41,697 bases of DNA from assembly GCA_001509345.1 (NCBI GenBank), contig LGGM01000003.1, positions 1 through 41,697 of the forward strand, in the 5' to 3' direction. This stretch comes from Clostridiales bacterium 38_11 (GTDB taxonomy: Bacteria; Bacillota; Clostridia; Tissierellales; Dethiosulfatibacteraceae). Below, in pieces: positions 10,679 to 20,715 of the stretch (the stretch's first letter is position 1; the number at the start of each line of letters is the position of its first letter). The notes under the pieces were generated by a model. The model had not been told where the DNA came from. It searched no databases and saw nothing but the letters and a program-made list of their open reading frames with translations. Position numbers and translations under genes: made by a program.

Positions 10679-11224
10679 TTAAGCTTTGTAAATTTCCTCT
10701 TTTAATATAAAAATATAAGGAATATTTCTATATTTCTCTGCATAGTCTAATCCATATCCTACAACAAATTCATCCTTTATATCGAATCCTACATATTTTG
10801 TGTCAACATGCGTCTTCCCGCCGGAGGGTTTGCTTAAGAGTGTGCAAATCTCTACACTTTTCGGCCCTCTTGATTTCAGATTCTCCAATAAATAGGACAA
10901 TGTAAGACCCGAATCGATGATATCCTCAACTATGATGATATGTTTATCTTCAACCGTCTTATCCAAGTCTTTGATTATCTTGACAACTCCCGAAGACTTG
11001 GTCGATAAACCATAACTCGATACCGCCATAAAATCAATCTCCAATGGCAGCTTTATCTCTTTCATTAAATCAGACATAAACATTGAAGCGCCATTTAGAA
11101 CACATACAAGCAACACTTCCTTGTCAAGATAGTCATTTGTAATTTGCTTTCCTAACTCTTTAACTTTTGAGATGATTGTTTCTTCATCAATCATGATTTC
11201 CTTGGTAATCTTATCTAAATCCAT
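10679..11224 (-). CDS. hpt: Hypoxanthine phosphoribosyltransferase
   Basis: PRPP motif IIIVEDIIDSGLTLSYLL; VCVLNGASMFMSDLM; position between ftsH and tilS. Confidence 0.94.
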   Translation of the reverse strand: MDLDKITKEIMIDEETIISKVKELGKQITNDYLDKEVLLVCVLNGASMFMSDLMKEIKLPLEIDFMAVSSYGLSTKSSGVVKIIKDLDKTVEDKHIIIVEDIIDSGLTLSYLLENLKSRGPKSVEICTLLSKPSGGKTHVDTKYVGFDIKDEFVVGYGLDYAEKYRNIPYIFILKEEIYKA

Positions 11225-12592
11225 TCAAACCTCCTTGATTTCTATAACAACAATTCTTTTTGTTGATTCATCTATTTTATAATGTTCGCTCATTCTGTAT
11301 GGAGCGACCCAGATAATTTCTTTGTCATCAAGTACTATCGGTGTCTCTTCTCTCTGTTCTCTTGGTATTTTTTCATCTATGAAAAAATCCTTAAGCTTTT
11401 TAGTTCCACTCATTCCTATAGGCGTAAAAACGTCACCATATTTTCTGTTTCTGACTCTGAGATTTCCAACTATTTTATCATAATCGATTGCAATTTTGTT
11501 GTTTTTTTTATTAAAGTCTTGATTTTTTGTTTCATAGCAATCTAATCCAATATTGATTTCTGAGATGAAAACAGGCAACCCCACAGTAATATTATATTCA
11601 AAATCCTTAACTTCAGCTTTACTTTTGATGATAATCTTATCATAAGCTATTTCCAAAATGATATTATCTGGCAAGTAAAGACGCTTTCCGGTCTCCTTCT
11701 GTTGGCATAATGCAATTCCGGTTTCAATATTTGAATACTGGATATTAGTTGTATTTCCTTTCAATTCTTCTATTGCCATCCTGATCAAGCGACTTCTCAA
11801 TCCTATCTTCAAGGCATTGAACTCTTTTAAATCAATATGTATCTGCCCTTTGACAAGGACCCTAAGTTTATCGTAAGCCTCAATCGTTAAACCATATAGT
11901 AATTCATGGTCTTGTGAGGCTGAATTTGATAATCTAATCAAGCTATCTGAAAATTTAGAATTATATTCTTTCTCTATGTATGGAATCAATTCAAGTCTTA
12001 ATCTGTTTCTGCCATAGATCAATTGATTGTTTGTCTTGTCCTCACAGTAATCATAGTTGTGATGATGTAGATAGTTTTCAATGTCTTTGCGTCTGATTCC
12101 CAGAATCGGTCTGATTATATCATTGGATTTTACTGTCATAGCTACCAGTCCATCGATACCTGTTCCTCTTATGATTCTTTGTAAAACTGTTTCTACCTGA
12201 TCATTAAGATTATGTGCTGTTGCTATATAGCCATCACCTTTTTCCTTTAATATTTTTCTAAAAAACCCATATCTTATGACTCTACCAGCTTCTTCGACTG
12301 TCATTTTCAATTCTTTGGCATAGTTAGTTGCGTTTTTCTTCAATACCTGACACTCTATGTTATGATGCCTACACAGCATTTCAACAAATGCTTCGTCGTG
12401 GTCAGCATCATCACCTCTGTACATATGATTAATATGAGCGCAAGTGAGAAGAAAACCCATTTCATTCTGCAATACTCTCAACGCATGAAAAAGAAACACA
12501 GAATCCGGTCCGCCTGACAGACCCAGCACAATGTTTTGACCTTCTTTTATTGCAACATGGCTTCTTAAATTATTTCTCACCTGATCAATCAT
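11225..12592 (-). CDS. tilS: tRNA(Ile)-lysidine synthetase
   Basis: LGLSGGPDSVFLFHAL PP-loop, ATAHNLNDQVETVLQRIIRGTGIDGL; start at MIDQVRNN has an AGGAAG RBS (upstream extension to 12640 less likely). Confidence 0.94.
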   Translation of the reverse strand: MIDQVRNNLRSHVAIKEGQNIVLGLSGGPDSVFLFHALRVLQNEMGFLLTCAHINHMYRGDDADHDEAFVEMLCRHHNIECQVLKKNATNYAKELKMTVEEAGRVIRYGFFRKILKEKGDGYIATAHNLNDQVETVLQRIIRGTGIDGLVAMTVKSNDIIRPILGIRRKDIENYLHHHNYDYCEDKTNNQLIYGRNRLRLELIPYIEKEYNSKFSDSLIRLSNSASQDHELLYGLTIEAYDKLRVLVKGQIHIDLKEFNALKIGLRSRLIRMAIEELKGNTTNIQYSNIETGIALCQQKETGKRLYLPDNIILEIAYDKIIIKSKAEVKDFEYNITVGLPVFISEINIGLDCYETKNQDFNKKNNKIAIDYDKIVGNLRVRNRKYGDVFTPIGMSGTKKLKDFFIDEKIPREQREETPIVLDDKEIIWVAPYRMSEHYKIDESTKRIVVIEIKEV

Positions 12593-12659
12593 AATACACT
12601 TCCTAAAAACAATTCTACTGCTATTATAATCTATTAACAACCTGGTTTGTAGTCCCAGT

Positions 12660-13241
12660 CTATCTGATTAGCCTTTTTTCAGAGATGATTATGTCCATCT
12701 TGATGTCATGTTGTTCATTTGGAATTAAGTCCAATAATTGGAAATCATAGGCAAGTCCAGCAAATCGCACATCCGGGTTGAATCTGGAAAGATATTGATC
12801 GTAATAGCCTTTGCCATATCCAATTCTGCTTTTCGAATCATCAAATGCCACACCGGGTACAATTACAAAATCAATTTCATCAAGCCGAGCAAATTTAACT
12901 CGTTCAATAATTGGTTCAGGATAACCAAACAAACTCTCGGTCAAATCCTCATCCATGTCATTGACATAAACTGGAGTCAGTTTGATTTCGTTTTTTTCAG
13001 TATAAGGTACGACAATCCTCTTATTGTTTTGTTTCAACCACTCAACAATCAAAAAAGTATCCACCTCATTGCCAAAGCTTAGATATATACTGACGCAATT
13101 GCTATTGACAAATTCTTCAACAGTTAGCAGCTGTTCCAATATCTTTTTACTGTTTGTAAATACATAATCCTTAGTTATGGTGTTTCTCATTTCCAGCATT
13201 TCTTTTCTGATCTCTTCCTTGGTTTTCAATACACTCACCAC
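12660..13241 (-). CDS. 5-formyltetrahydrofolate cyclo-ligase
   Basis: KEEIRKEMLEMRN...IYLSFGNEVDT...DFVIVPGVAFDDSKSRIGYGKGYYDQYL. Confidence 0.92.
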   Translation of the reverse strand: MVSVLKTKEEIRKEMLEMRNTITKDYVFTNSKKILEQLLTVEEFVNSNCVSIYLSFGNEVDTFLIVEWLKQNNKRIVVPYTEKNEIKLTPVYVNDMDEDLTESLFGYPEPIIERVKFARLDEIDFVIVPGVAFDDSKSRIGYGKGYYDQYLSRFNPDVRFAGLAYDFQLLDLIPNEQHDIKMDIIISEKRLIR

Positions 13242-13244
13242 CAG

Positions 13245-15845
13245 TTACTCATAATAATATGACAGTGCATCTCTACTTTTATACAATTCAAAGTAGTGCA
13301 TGAAGTGAATATATCGAACACCTTTATCATAGGCTATACCACTTTCCCCAACCCCGGAGGACACAACAAACACTTTGTTGTTATTGTTTTCACGCAAATA
13401 ATGGAACAGATTCCTAAGTACCCCGGCTTCTATTGGATCCAAATCATTAAAATGACTATTAAAACGGATGATGATTGTATCGTTGCTAATCTCTTTCAAA
13501 GCTACCAGACTACTCCACTGGTTACTGTCTGTTCTTTTGATGCCACCTTTAGACACATCAATCTCCACAATATGCATATCATCCAATATGTTGTTACCAA
13601 TAGGAGTTGAGTTTATAAACACTCCTTCGATATTAATCGTTATTTTATCATCGAATATAGAAGGTTTGCCTTTTATGCTGTCTGATACCTGGGTGTTAGC
13701 TGGTACTAAGGAAGTATCCATTTTCTTTAAAGGGTAATTTGCAGTCAGCTTGTCGATGTAAATAGATCCCTTATTGGTCCTATCATTATAGATATTTGCT
13801 ATATATATATTTTTCAATGCAACCGGGAAAACAACATTATTTGGAATACCAGCTGTCACCTGTTTCCAACCATACCAGTCAATTTCCTCAGCAAAGTCAA
13901 TCCGGTACAGGATACCATTAGCGTCAACAATTCTTGCTCTCAGCCAGTGATTGCTTCTGTCACCAAACACCCACATGGTAAAGCTTTTTGGCTCACCTTG
14001 TAGAAGACTCCCTGTTTCTCCAAATTCCACAAATGCAATGGCTTGATCATTCGGTTTCATTGTTGTGAAGTCATAGAAGAGTTTTATGCTGTTTCGACCC
14101 TCAATACTTCTTTCAAAAATTATCATTCTCCCATTTGAATCACTGGGGTACTGGTTGAGCAATAGACCCCCCAGACTTTCAAAATCATGGATGAGTTTCT
14201 CATCATATCCCACATATACTGGAATATTTATTTCTCCTCGGTCAAATCTACCTGTCAGAATACCTTTGCCGGCATTCATTCCAGCTAAAAACACACCAGA
14301 TGTCACATTTCCAATGCTATTGGAAACCTCCCACTCTATTTCTTTGGCTTTAATGATTGCAGTTTTACCGTTGTTATCAATGCCCTTGAAATCCGGTAGT
14401 TTATATTGTTCTGACGTCTGCAATGTAATTTCTTTGAAATCAGATACAAGTTCCTCTACATCATTCAATACCTCAATATCGATTTCGCTGCTGACACCAT
14501 TATAATAAACTTTTAGGGTCGCTTTACCTGATTCTGTGAATATTATACCTTCAGAGCTTTTTCTGATTGCAAGACCGGTCATGGTAACCTTTGCTCTTCC
14601 AGCTTCAAACCTAATTGGTACATTATAATTGTTATAGGCTCTCAAATCATATTCAAAAACCTGGTTTTTAAACAAAACCGTAGTCTTAGGAATGATTTCC
14701 AGATTCATCACTTCTGCATTGGCAGGATATCTGTTGAACACTCCAAATCCCGATACCATCTGTCGCTCCCTTCCGTCTGAAGGATTATTGACCACTGTAT
14801 ACTCACCGATACCATAAAAATCAACCACCATCTGTGTTGACCCACCGCCATCAAGATTCAATGCATTCCAACAACCTAATTCAACTAGTATTGAAGCCAA
14901 TTCTGATTGAAGTGTTCCGATGGAGTGACTGTTTCTGCCATCAACAGTAACCAAAAAAGCTGTGTCTTCTTCTTTATTGATACCTATTGCTGTTCTGGGA
15001 TGTCTTCCCAGTATGCTATCATTATACTGGAAGACCTGCCCATCCTTTACCAAGTGATTGACTCCTCCGGCAGCCCAATCAATATTATTAATATCAAATC
15101 CTAAATCAATGACTGTTTCTATGAAGGTGCCTTCCTGAAAAATGTCGATAATTTCTTTGTTTTTTGAATTGAATACAATCACAAAGCCATCGTCTGGTAT
15201 ATCAATGGGTTTCTCACCAATATGAATACTTCTGATTCTATCCCTATAAACCAATATCTCTACCAGTTCCTTGTTAACAGTGCTACCAAGAGATTGCTTT
15301 CCCCATGAGCTGTTAAGCATGATGACTTCATTGTCCAACGCGCCAACCTTATTAATGGTATGAAGTCGAACCTCTAAACCATTCACTAATAATTTCATTC
15401 TAGGTTCCAGAACTGAAATATCAAATCCTTCAGATCCTTTGACAATGGTTGGATAACCAAATTGATAACTATTAGGCGCTGAAATGACTCTACCCAAGTC
15501 AATTAAAGTACCGAAAGGAAATGAGGGATTATTGATTGAATAGAACTCGCCGTTGATAGCCGCTGTCGAATGCCACTCCTGTGCAATAACGGATAAAGGT
15601 TTTTTGACTGAAATTTCACTAGAATAAATTGGTTTCAAATCTGTATATTGATTATTTAGATCTATCTTTAAAATATTAATATCAAGTGGTCCCTCTGTTG
15701 TTTCTCTGGTAATGCTGATATGCTTCAATCCCTCAGATAAGGAAGTTTCTGTTCTATAGTCCATGATGGTCTTCATCTCAGCATTAATTGATAAACTCAG
15801 AATAAAAGCAATTACTAAAATAAATATTATTAGTTTTCTTTTCAT
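13245..15845 (-). CDS. Secreted phosphodiester glycosidase (NAGPA)-domain protein with long C-terminal extension
   Basis: Signal peptide MKRKLIIFILVIAFILSLSINA; HPRTAIGINKEEDTAFLVTVDGRNSHSIG, NALNLDGGGSTQMVV; start at 15845 preceded by GGGAG. Confidence 0.82.
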   Translation of the reverse strand: MKRKLIIFILVIAFILSLSINAEMKTIMDYRTETSLSEGLKHISITRETTEGPLDINILKIDLNNQYTDLKPIYSSEISVKKPLSVIAQEWHSTAAINGEFYSINNPSFPFGTLIDLGRVISAPNSYQFGYPTIVKGSEGFDISVLEPRMKLLVNGLEVRLHTINKVGALDNEVIMLNSSWGKQSLGSTVNKELVEILVYRDRIRSIHIGEKPIDIPDDGFVIVFNSKNKEIIDIFQEGTFIETVIDLGFDINNIDWAAGGVNHLVKDGQVFQYNDSILGRHPRTAIGINKEEDTAFLVTVDGRNSHSIGTLQSELASILVELGCWNALNLDGGGSTQMVVDFYGIGEYTVVNNPSDGRERQMVSGFGVFNRYPANAEVMNLEIIPKTTVLFKNQVFEYDLRAYNNYNVPIRFEAGRAKVTMTGLAIRKSSEGIIFTESGKATLKVYYNGVSSEIDIEVLNDVEELVSDFKEITLQTSEQYKLPDFKGIDNNGKTAIIKAKEIEWEVSNSIGNVTSGVFLAGMNAGKGILTGRFDRGEINIPVYVGYDEKLIHDFESLGGLLLNQYPSDSNGRMIIFERSIEGRNSIKLFYDFTTMKPNDQAIAFVEFGETGSLLQGEPKSFTMWVFGDRSNHWLRARIVDANGILYRIDFAEEIDWYGWKQVTAGIPNNVVFPVALKNIYIANIYNDRTNKGSIYIDKLTANYPLKKMDTSLVPANTQVSDSIKGKPSIFDDKITINIEGVFINSTPIGNNILDDMHIVEIDVSKGGIKRTDSNQWSSLVALKEISNDTIIIRFNSHFNDLDPIEAGVLRNLFHYLRENNNNKVFVVSSGVGESGIAYDKGVRYIHFMHYFELYKSRDALSYYYE

Positions 15846-15931
15846 TTTATCTCCCATCAATCTATCATAGTGTTTACATTCACACATTATTCCATATGTT
15901 TAGACGCAATGAAAAACATAGTGTTTCTAGA

Positions 15932-16654
15932 TCAAGACCAAAGATTATATTGATCTTTGTTTTTGATGGCTTGAAATAGTCTCTCGCGTCCCTCGGGTAT
16001 TTCTTTATAAATATTCTTAAGAAGCTTCTTCACCTCTTCTCTCTTGCTGGTTTTGTCCATGGGACATATGCTTTGAACGACAGGTATATTGTTATCCTTA
16101 ATAGCCCCTATCACCTGAGCTTCCTTGAGATATATCAATGGTCTTATGTTGAATATATCCTTATTTGATAAATACGTAACTGGTTTGAACGTTGCAATTC
16201 TACCCGAATAAAGCATGCTTAAAAACATTGTCTCAATAACATCATCCGCATGATGCCCTAAAGCTACCTTGTTGAAACCTATTTCTTTAATTTTATTATG
16301 CAAAGCACCATTTCTCATCTTAGAACATAGTGAACACGGGTTTTTCTCTTTCCTTACATGAAAGACTATTTCCTCGATATCCGTGTCCACTATATAGTAA
16401 GGCACATCAATTTCCTGGCAAAACGAACCAACTGGGCTCAAATCAAAGTTTTTAAACCCAAGTGAAACGGTAACACCTGCTAACTCATATTTGACAGGAC
16501 TAAATTTTTGATATAATTTAAGTGCATACAATAATAGCATGCTGTCTTTTCCACCAGAAACACCCACAGCAATTTTATCACCGTCTTCTATCATTTCATA
16601 CGCTTCAATTGCCTTTCTCATACCGCCTAATATCTGTTTCATACATTCCCTCAC
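15932..16654 (-). CDS. TtcA-family tRNA 2-thiolation protein (PP-loop ATPase)
   Basis: VGVSGGKDSMLLLYAL PP-loop; CSLCSKMRNGALHNKIKEIGFNKVALGHHADDVIETMFLSMLYSGRIATF. Confidence 0.85.
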   Translation of the reverse strand: MRECMKQILGGMRKAIEAYEMIEDGDKIAVGVSGGKDSMLLLYALKLYQKFSPVKYELAGVTVSLGFKNFDLSPVGSFCQEIDVPYYIVDTDIEEIVFHVRKEKNPCSLCSKMRNGALHNKIKEIGFNKVALGHHADDVIETMFLSMLYSGRIATFKPVTYLSNKDIFNIRPLIYLKEAQVIGAIKDNNIPVVQSICPMDKTSKREEVKKLLKNIYKEIPEGRERLFQAIKNKDQYNLWS

Positions 16655-16832
16655 GATTAATTACTTTGTTTCTTATGTTATTATAACAGAATATAGCAGG
16701 TTTTAAATAACAATATCAATAAGTTGTTGTATTCCTCAATAACACGCAACTAATTGTTGTGCTAGCAGGGTTTTATTTGTACTTATAATAAGGTATAATA
16801 ACTAAACATGAAAATTTTACGAGGGGTGTTAA

Positions 16833-17312
16833 ATGGGTTTTGTTCTAGAGCATTTCACAAACGAATTATCTGTTTTTTTATTGGCTATGATGCCTATAGC
16901 TGAATTGAGGGGCTCAATTCCATTAGGAATAAGTCTTGGAATCCCACCAATCGAAGTATTTATTATATCAGTCATGGGAAATATCCTTCCTGTTCCAATA
17001 CTTTTGAAAGTTTTCAAACCAATCATTCGGTTTATTGCCAGAACTCGACTATTCAGTCGACCTGCCGGTTATATCTTAAGAAAAGTGGATAAAGGATCCG
17101 AAAAAGTTCTTAAATACGAACTATTTGGATTATTTCTTCTGGTTGCAATACCACTTCCTACAACCGGTGTATGGACGGGATGTGGCGTTGCTTCATTTCT
17201 AAAACTTGGTTATAAGAAGTCTTTGTTGATGATCAGCCTTGGTGTGTTAACAGCTGGTATCATCGTTATTTCATTAAGTCTGTTGGGTGTTGCATTTGTG
17301 AATATGAGGTAA
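16833..17312 (+). CDS. Small multi-drug export (COG2426-like) integral membrane protein
   Basis: AELRGSIPLGISLGIPPIEVFIISVMGNILPVPILL; PLPTTGVWTGCGVA. Confidence 0.8.
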   Translation: MGFVLEHFTNELSVFLLAMMPIAELRGSIPLGISLGIPPIEVFIISVMGNILPVPILLKVFKPIIRFIARTRLFSRPAGYILRKVDKGSEKVLKYELFGLFLLVAIPLPTTGVWTGCGVASFLKLGYKKSLLMISLGVLTAGIIVISLSLLGVAFVNMR

Positions 17313-17343
17313 GACTTCAACAGAAAACCCTCGTTGATAGTTA

Positions 17344-17371
17344 TTGACAAAAATTATCAATATGATATAAT
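17344..17371 (+). promoter_or_regulatory. Predicted sigma-A promoter of riboswitch-metK
   Basis: TTGACA (17344-17349) N16 TATAAT (17366-17371) upstream of the SAM aptamer. Confidence 0.7.
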
Positions 17372-17388
17372 TTGCTTGATAAAAAAGC

Positions 17389-17487
17389 CTTATCAGGAGA
17401 GGTGGAGGGACGGGCCCTATGAAACCCGGCAGCCAATGCCAGTTATGGTGTGAGGTGCCAATTCCCGCGGTATATCCGGAAGATGAG
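17389..17487 (+). ncRNA. SAM-I (S-box) riboswitch aptamer
   Basis: cttatcaggagaggtggagggacgggccctatgaaacccggcagcc...ggtgccaattcc...ccggaagatgag; P1 cttatc/gatgag; directly upstream of metK. Confidence 0.95.
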
Positions 17488-17505
17488 GACCAATATTTGG
17501 ACTAT

Positions 17506-17528
17506 ACTCTTCTCAGGAGGAGTTTTTT
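17506..17528 (+). terminator. SAM riboswitch expression-platform terminator
   Basis: actcttct/aggaggagt hairpin followed by TTTTTT. Confidence 0.7.
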
Positions 17529-17569
17529 ATTGGAAAAACCGGGAATTTAATTTAAGAGGAGGTTAAGTA

Positions 17570-18757
17570 TTGAAAAAATGGCTTTTTACTTCAGAATCAG
17601 TTACGGAAGGTCATCCAGATAAAATATGTGACCAGATATCCGATGGCATACTGGATGCGGTTTTTGAAAAAGATCCTAATGGCAGAGTTGCATGCGAGAC
17701 ATCTGTTACGACGGGATTAGTGCTTGTGTCGGGTGAAATATCAACTGATTGTTATATTGATATACCAAAGGTTGTAAGAGAAACAATCAAAGAAATTGGC
17801 TATACAAGAGCCAAATATGGATTTGATGGTGATACATGTGCTGTGCTGACAGCGATTGATGAACAGTCATCGGACATTGCACAAGGTGTCAATCAAGCAA
17901 TAGAATACAGGGACAACAGTAATAATGAATTTGATCTTATAGGTGCTGGCGATCAAGGCATAATGTTTGGTTTTGCTTGTAATGAAACACCGGAGCTTAT
18001 GCCACTGCCAATCTCGTTGGCTCATAAGTTGGCAAAAAGACTTGCTTTCGTCCGCAAAAGCAAAACACTCAGATATCTTCGACCAGATGGTAAAACACAA
18101 GTCACCGTGGAATACCATGATGATAAACCTGTCAGAGTGGATACCATCGTTATCTCGTCACAACATGATGCCAATGTTCCAATAGCCACCATTGAAAAGG
18201 ATATTTTAGAGCATGTAATAAAAGCAGTCGTTCCAGATTTCTTACTTGATGATATGACCAAGTATTTTATAAATCCTACCGGACGTTTTGTGATTGGTGG
18301 TCCGCAGGGTGATGCTGGATTAACTGGCAGAAAAATAATTGTGGATACTTACGGTGGCTATTCCAGGCATGGTGGTGGGGCCTTTTCCGGTAAAGACCCA
18401 ACCAAAGTTGACAGATCAGCCGCTTATGCGGCAAGATATGTGGCGAAAAATGTCGTTGCCGCCGGTTTGGCCGATAAATGTGAAGTTCAGCTTGCTTATG
18501 CCATAGGAGTGGCTCATCCTGTCTCAATTATGGTTGACACCTTCGGAACCAGCAAAATTGATGAGTCTAGAATTGAGGCTTTGATTGCAGAGAATTTTGA
18601 TTTAAGACCTGCAGCCATCATCAAGAATTTGGATTTGAGAAGACCCATATACAAACAACTGGCATCCTACGGACATTTTGGAAGGACCGATTTGGATTTA
18701 TCGTGGGAGAAAACAGATAAGGCTAATTTACTCAAAGAACAAGCGTTTAACAACTGA
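17570..18757 (+). CDS. metK: S-adenosylmethionine synthetase
   Basis: [62 protein letters not shown] start after AGAGGAGG. Confidence 0.97.
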   Translation: MKKWLFTSESVTEGHPDKICDQISDGILDAVFEKDPNGRVACETSVTTGLVLVSGEISTDCYIDIPKVVRETIKEIGYTRAKYGFDGDTCAVLTAIDEQSSDIAQGVNQAIEYRDNSNNEFDLIGAGDQGIMFGFACNETPELMPLPISLAHKLAKRLAFVRKSKTLRYLRPDGKTQVTVEYHDDKPVRVDTIVISSQHDANVPIATIEKDILEHVIKAVVPDFLLDDMTKYFINPTGRFVIGGPQGDAGLTGRKIIVDTYGGYSRHGGGAFSGKDPTKVDRSAAYAARYVAKNVVAAGLADKCEVQLAYAIGVAHPVSIMVDTFGTSKIDESRIEALIAENFDLRPAAIIKNLDLRRPIYKQLASYGHFGRTDLDLSWEKTDKANLLKEQAFNN

Positions 18758-18800
18758 TAATAATTCAGAGACTAGATTTTGGAGATGCATAATGAGTAAT

Positions 18801-18833
18801 AAAAAGTTCTGCCAGTAGCAGAACTTTTTTTTA
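18801..18833 (+). terminator. metK rho-independent terminator
   Basis: aaagttctgc-cagta-gcagaacttt followed by a T run. Confidence 0.9.
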
Positions 18834-18887
18834 TTGTTACTCTTTATTTTATTGCACTATCATACTATAATGTTAGTGAGGTGCGCT

Positions 18888-19229
18888 ATGGCCAAAAAGA
18901 AGCAGAAAAAGAAAAAGTTCGAAATTAATTTGATCAGCATGATTTTTTATGCCTTAGCTTTGTATATGATTTTTACTATCGTCAATCAACGTCTCGATCT
19001 GAATACTATTGAAAACCGGAAGCAAGCCAAAATAGACGAAAAAAAGGATATTGAGTTGGAACTTCTGAATCTTCAGGATGATTTAGCTAAAATAAATGAT
19101 CCGAAACAATTTCTACAAATGGTGGAAAAAATTGCCCGGGATGAATACAAAATGGTCAAGCCCTACGAAACAGTCTATATTGATAAGAGTAAGACTAAAA
19201 ACGAGTTTAATGCAAATGGGAACGAGTAA
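18888..19229 (+). CDS. Septum formation initiator (FtsB/DivIC)-like protein
   Basis: Basic N-terminus, one TM helix, coiled coil, 'QMVEKIARDEYKMVKPYETVYID'; ATG 18888 after GAGGTG. Confidence 0.75.
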   Translation: MAKKKQKKKKFEINLISMIFYALALYMIFTIVNQRLDLNTIENRKQAKIDEKKDIELELLNLQDDLAKINDPKQFLQMVEKIARDEYKMVKPYETVYIDKSKTKNEFNANGNE

Positions 19230-20715
19230 TCATCAGAATTTTTGATATTTCACCTCTAGTGATTGAAGCGTAAGGATCATATGTCTTTGCATCTCTACCA
19301 GTGATTATTTCATACGTGAATACTGAAGCCAGTCCTTTGAGCTCTTCAATTGATATGCTCTGTACATCTTCAAATTCAAAGGCTTTTAATTGTTCAGGAT
19401 ACTCCAGTATCCTGCTGATAGCCAAGGCTGCCTCTATCCTAGTCAGTGGTCTTTCGGGATTAAATTTATCTTCTTCAAGGTCCATTATATTGAAATAAAC
19501 CATCTTTTCAACTGCAGTCACTGCATATGATTGTACTGTATTCTTATCACTGAAACTTCTAGCTGATGCATCACCGAATTCAAAAGACCTACTCAGCAAT
19601 ACCGCAAACTCTTGCCTGGTTACATCATCTTGTGGCGCGAAGGATGTTTCCATTTTCCCTTTTAGGATACCGTCTGCATATAATTCTAGGATATATTGTC
19701 GTGCCCAATGATTATCAATATCGGTAAAACCAGCCATATTTGTGACTTCCGAAGAATTGGGGTTTTCAATTTCGCTGGTTTCAATTACCTCATCTATTTT
19801 GTCCAGTTCGATGTCCTCTTGCTCTTCAATCTTGACCAACCAGTTTCTGGCCGCCCAGCCTAACCCTTCTCCACTCTCCGTTAGAAGATAGTACCAATAA
19901 TAACCGCCTTCCATTTCTGCTTCTTTTCCTACTATGTATATTTCTCCATCATTCAGGGTGCCAATTACCTTACCATCAGGAAGTTCTCTCAGATTCAAAC
20001 CTGAAGTCGTAGCCATGAACGACACTTCTATCTTGTCACCGATGTCCGCCAATGTGATATCTCCCAAATGATTCTCCTCTGGTGTCGGAACATTCAGCGT
20101 TCTGCTAGGTGTGCCAATATCCGGCAAATAGGTGATCTCTATCGGATTGATTGGCTGATTGTATTCATTCCTTATCACCATGTAAATCAAATCCTGAAAT
20201 GTATAACTTTTACCTGAAGCATAAGCCACATTGGGGTTGTTGCTTGCTACAAATCCATTGTATCCCCACAAAGCAAAATACCAATTCTCCAAAATATTGG
20301 GGTCCATGTCGCCTACAGAGGGCAAGTAAGCCCACTGCGTTGTTGATGCACTGGCATCCCATTTTTCCATTAGAACATCTATGCCCGCTTCAATATTGTA
20401 GGCGATGTCATATCTCAATCTATAATCGTCATACAAACTCCTGGAGTTGTTTACCTGCATAAGTCCTATACTACCTGCGGATCCGGTTCTAACTGAACGA
20501 CTTGTTTCATCATAGTGTCTGAAAACAGACTCAACTCTTGCTAAAGCCATGACTACAACTGAAGGTACCCCTCTTTTTTGAGCAATTTCAGTTATCATTT
20601 TTTCCAACTCTTCTCTTGGTGGATTAATATAATCCGCAAAAGCCAATTCTATTGAATTTATTAAAAGTAAAAGAATCAAAATAAATATTATCTTTTTCAT
20701 AGCACTCTCCATCAA
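19207..20715 (-). CDS. Secreted SLT transglycosylase-like protein with SH3-like and SLH repeats
   Basis: Signal peptide MKKIIFILILLLLINSIELAFA; ALARVESVFRHYD...GSAGSIGLMQVN; SH3-like GLNLRELPDGKVIGTL; SLH 'FTDIDNHWARQYILELYADGILKGKMETSFAPQDDVTRQEFAVLLSR'. Confidence 0.83.
   Translation of the reverse strand: MMESAMKKIIFILILLLLINSIELAFADYINPPREELEKMITEIAQKRGVPSVVVMALARVESVFRHYDETSRSVRTGSAGSIGLMQVNNSRSLYDDYRLRYDIAYNIEAGIDVLMEKWDASASTTQWAYLPSVGDMDPNILENWYFALWGYNGFVASNNPNVAYASGKSYTFQDLIYMVIRNEYNQPINPIEITYLPDIGTPSRTLNVPTPEENHLGDITLADIGDKIEVSFMATTSGLNLRELPDGKVIGTLNDGEIYIVGKEAEMEGGYYWYYLLTESGEGLGWAARNWLVKIEEQEDIELDKIDEVIETSEIENPNSSEVTNMAGFTDIDNHWARQYILELYADGILKGKMETSFAPQDDVTRQEFAVLLSRSFEFGDASARSFSDKNTVQSYAVTAVEKMVYFNIMDLEEDKFNPERPLTRIEAALAISRILEYPEQLKAFEFEDVQSISIEELKGLASVFTYEIITGRDAKTYDPYASITRGEISKILMITRSHLH

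Noticed and set aside
14086-14505. 139-aa plus-strand ORF within the NAGPA-like gene
   Set aside because: Antisense shadow ORF without RBS or recognisable domain.
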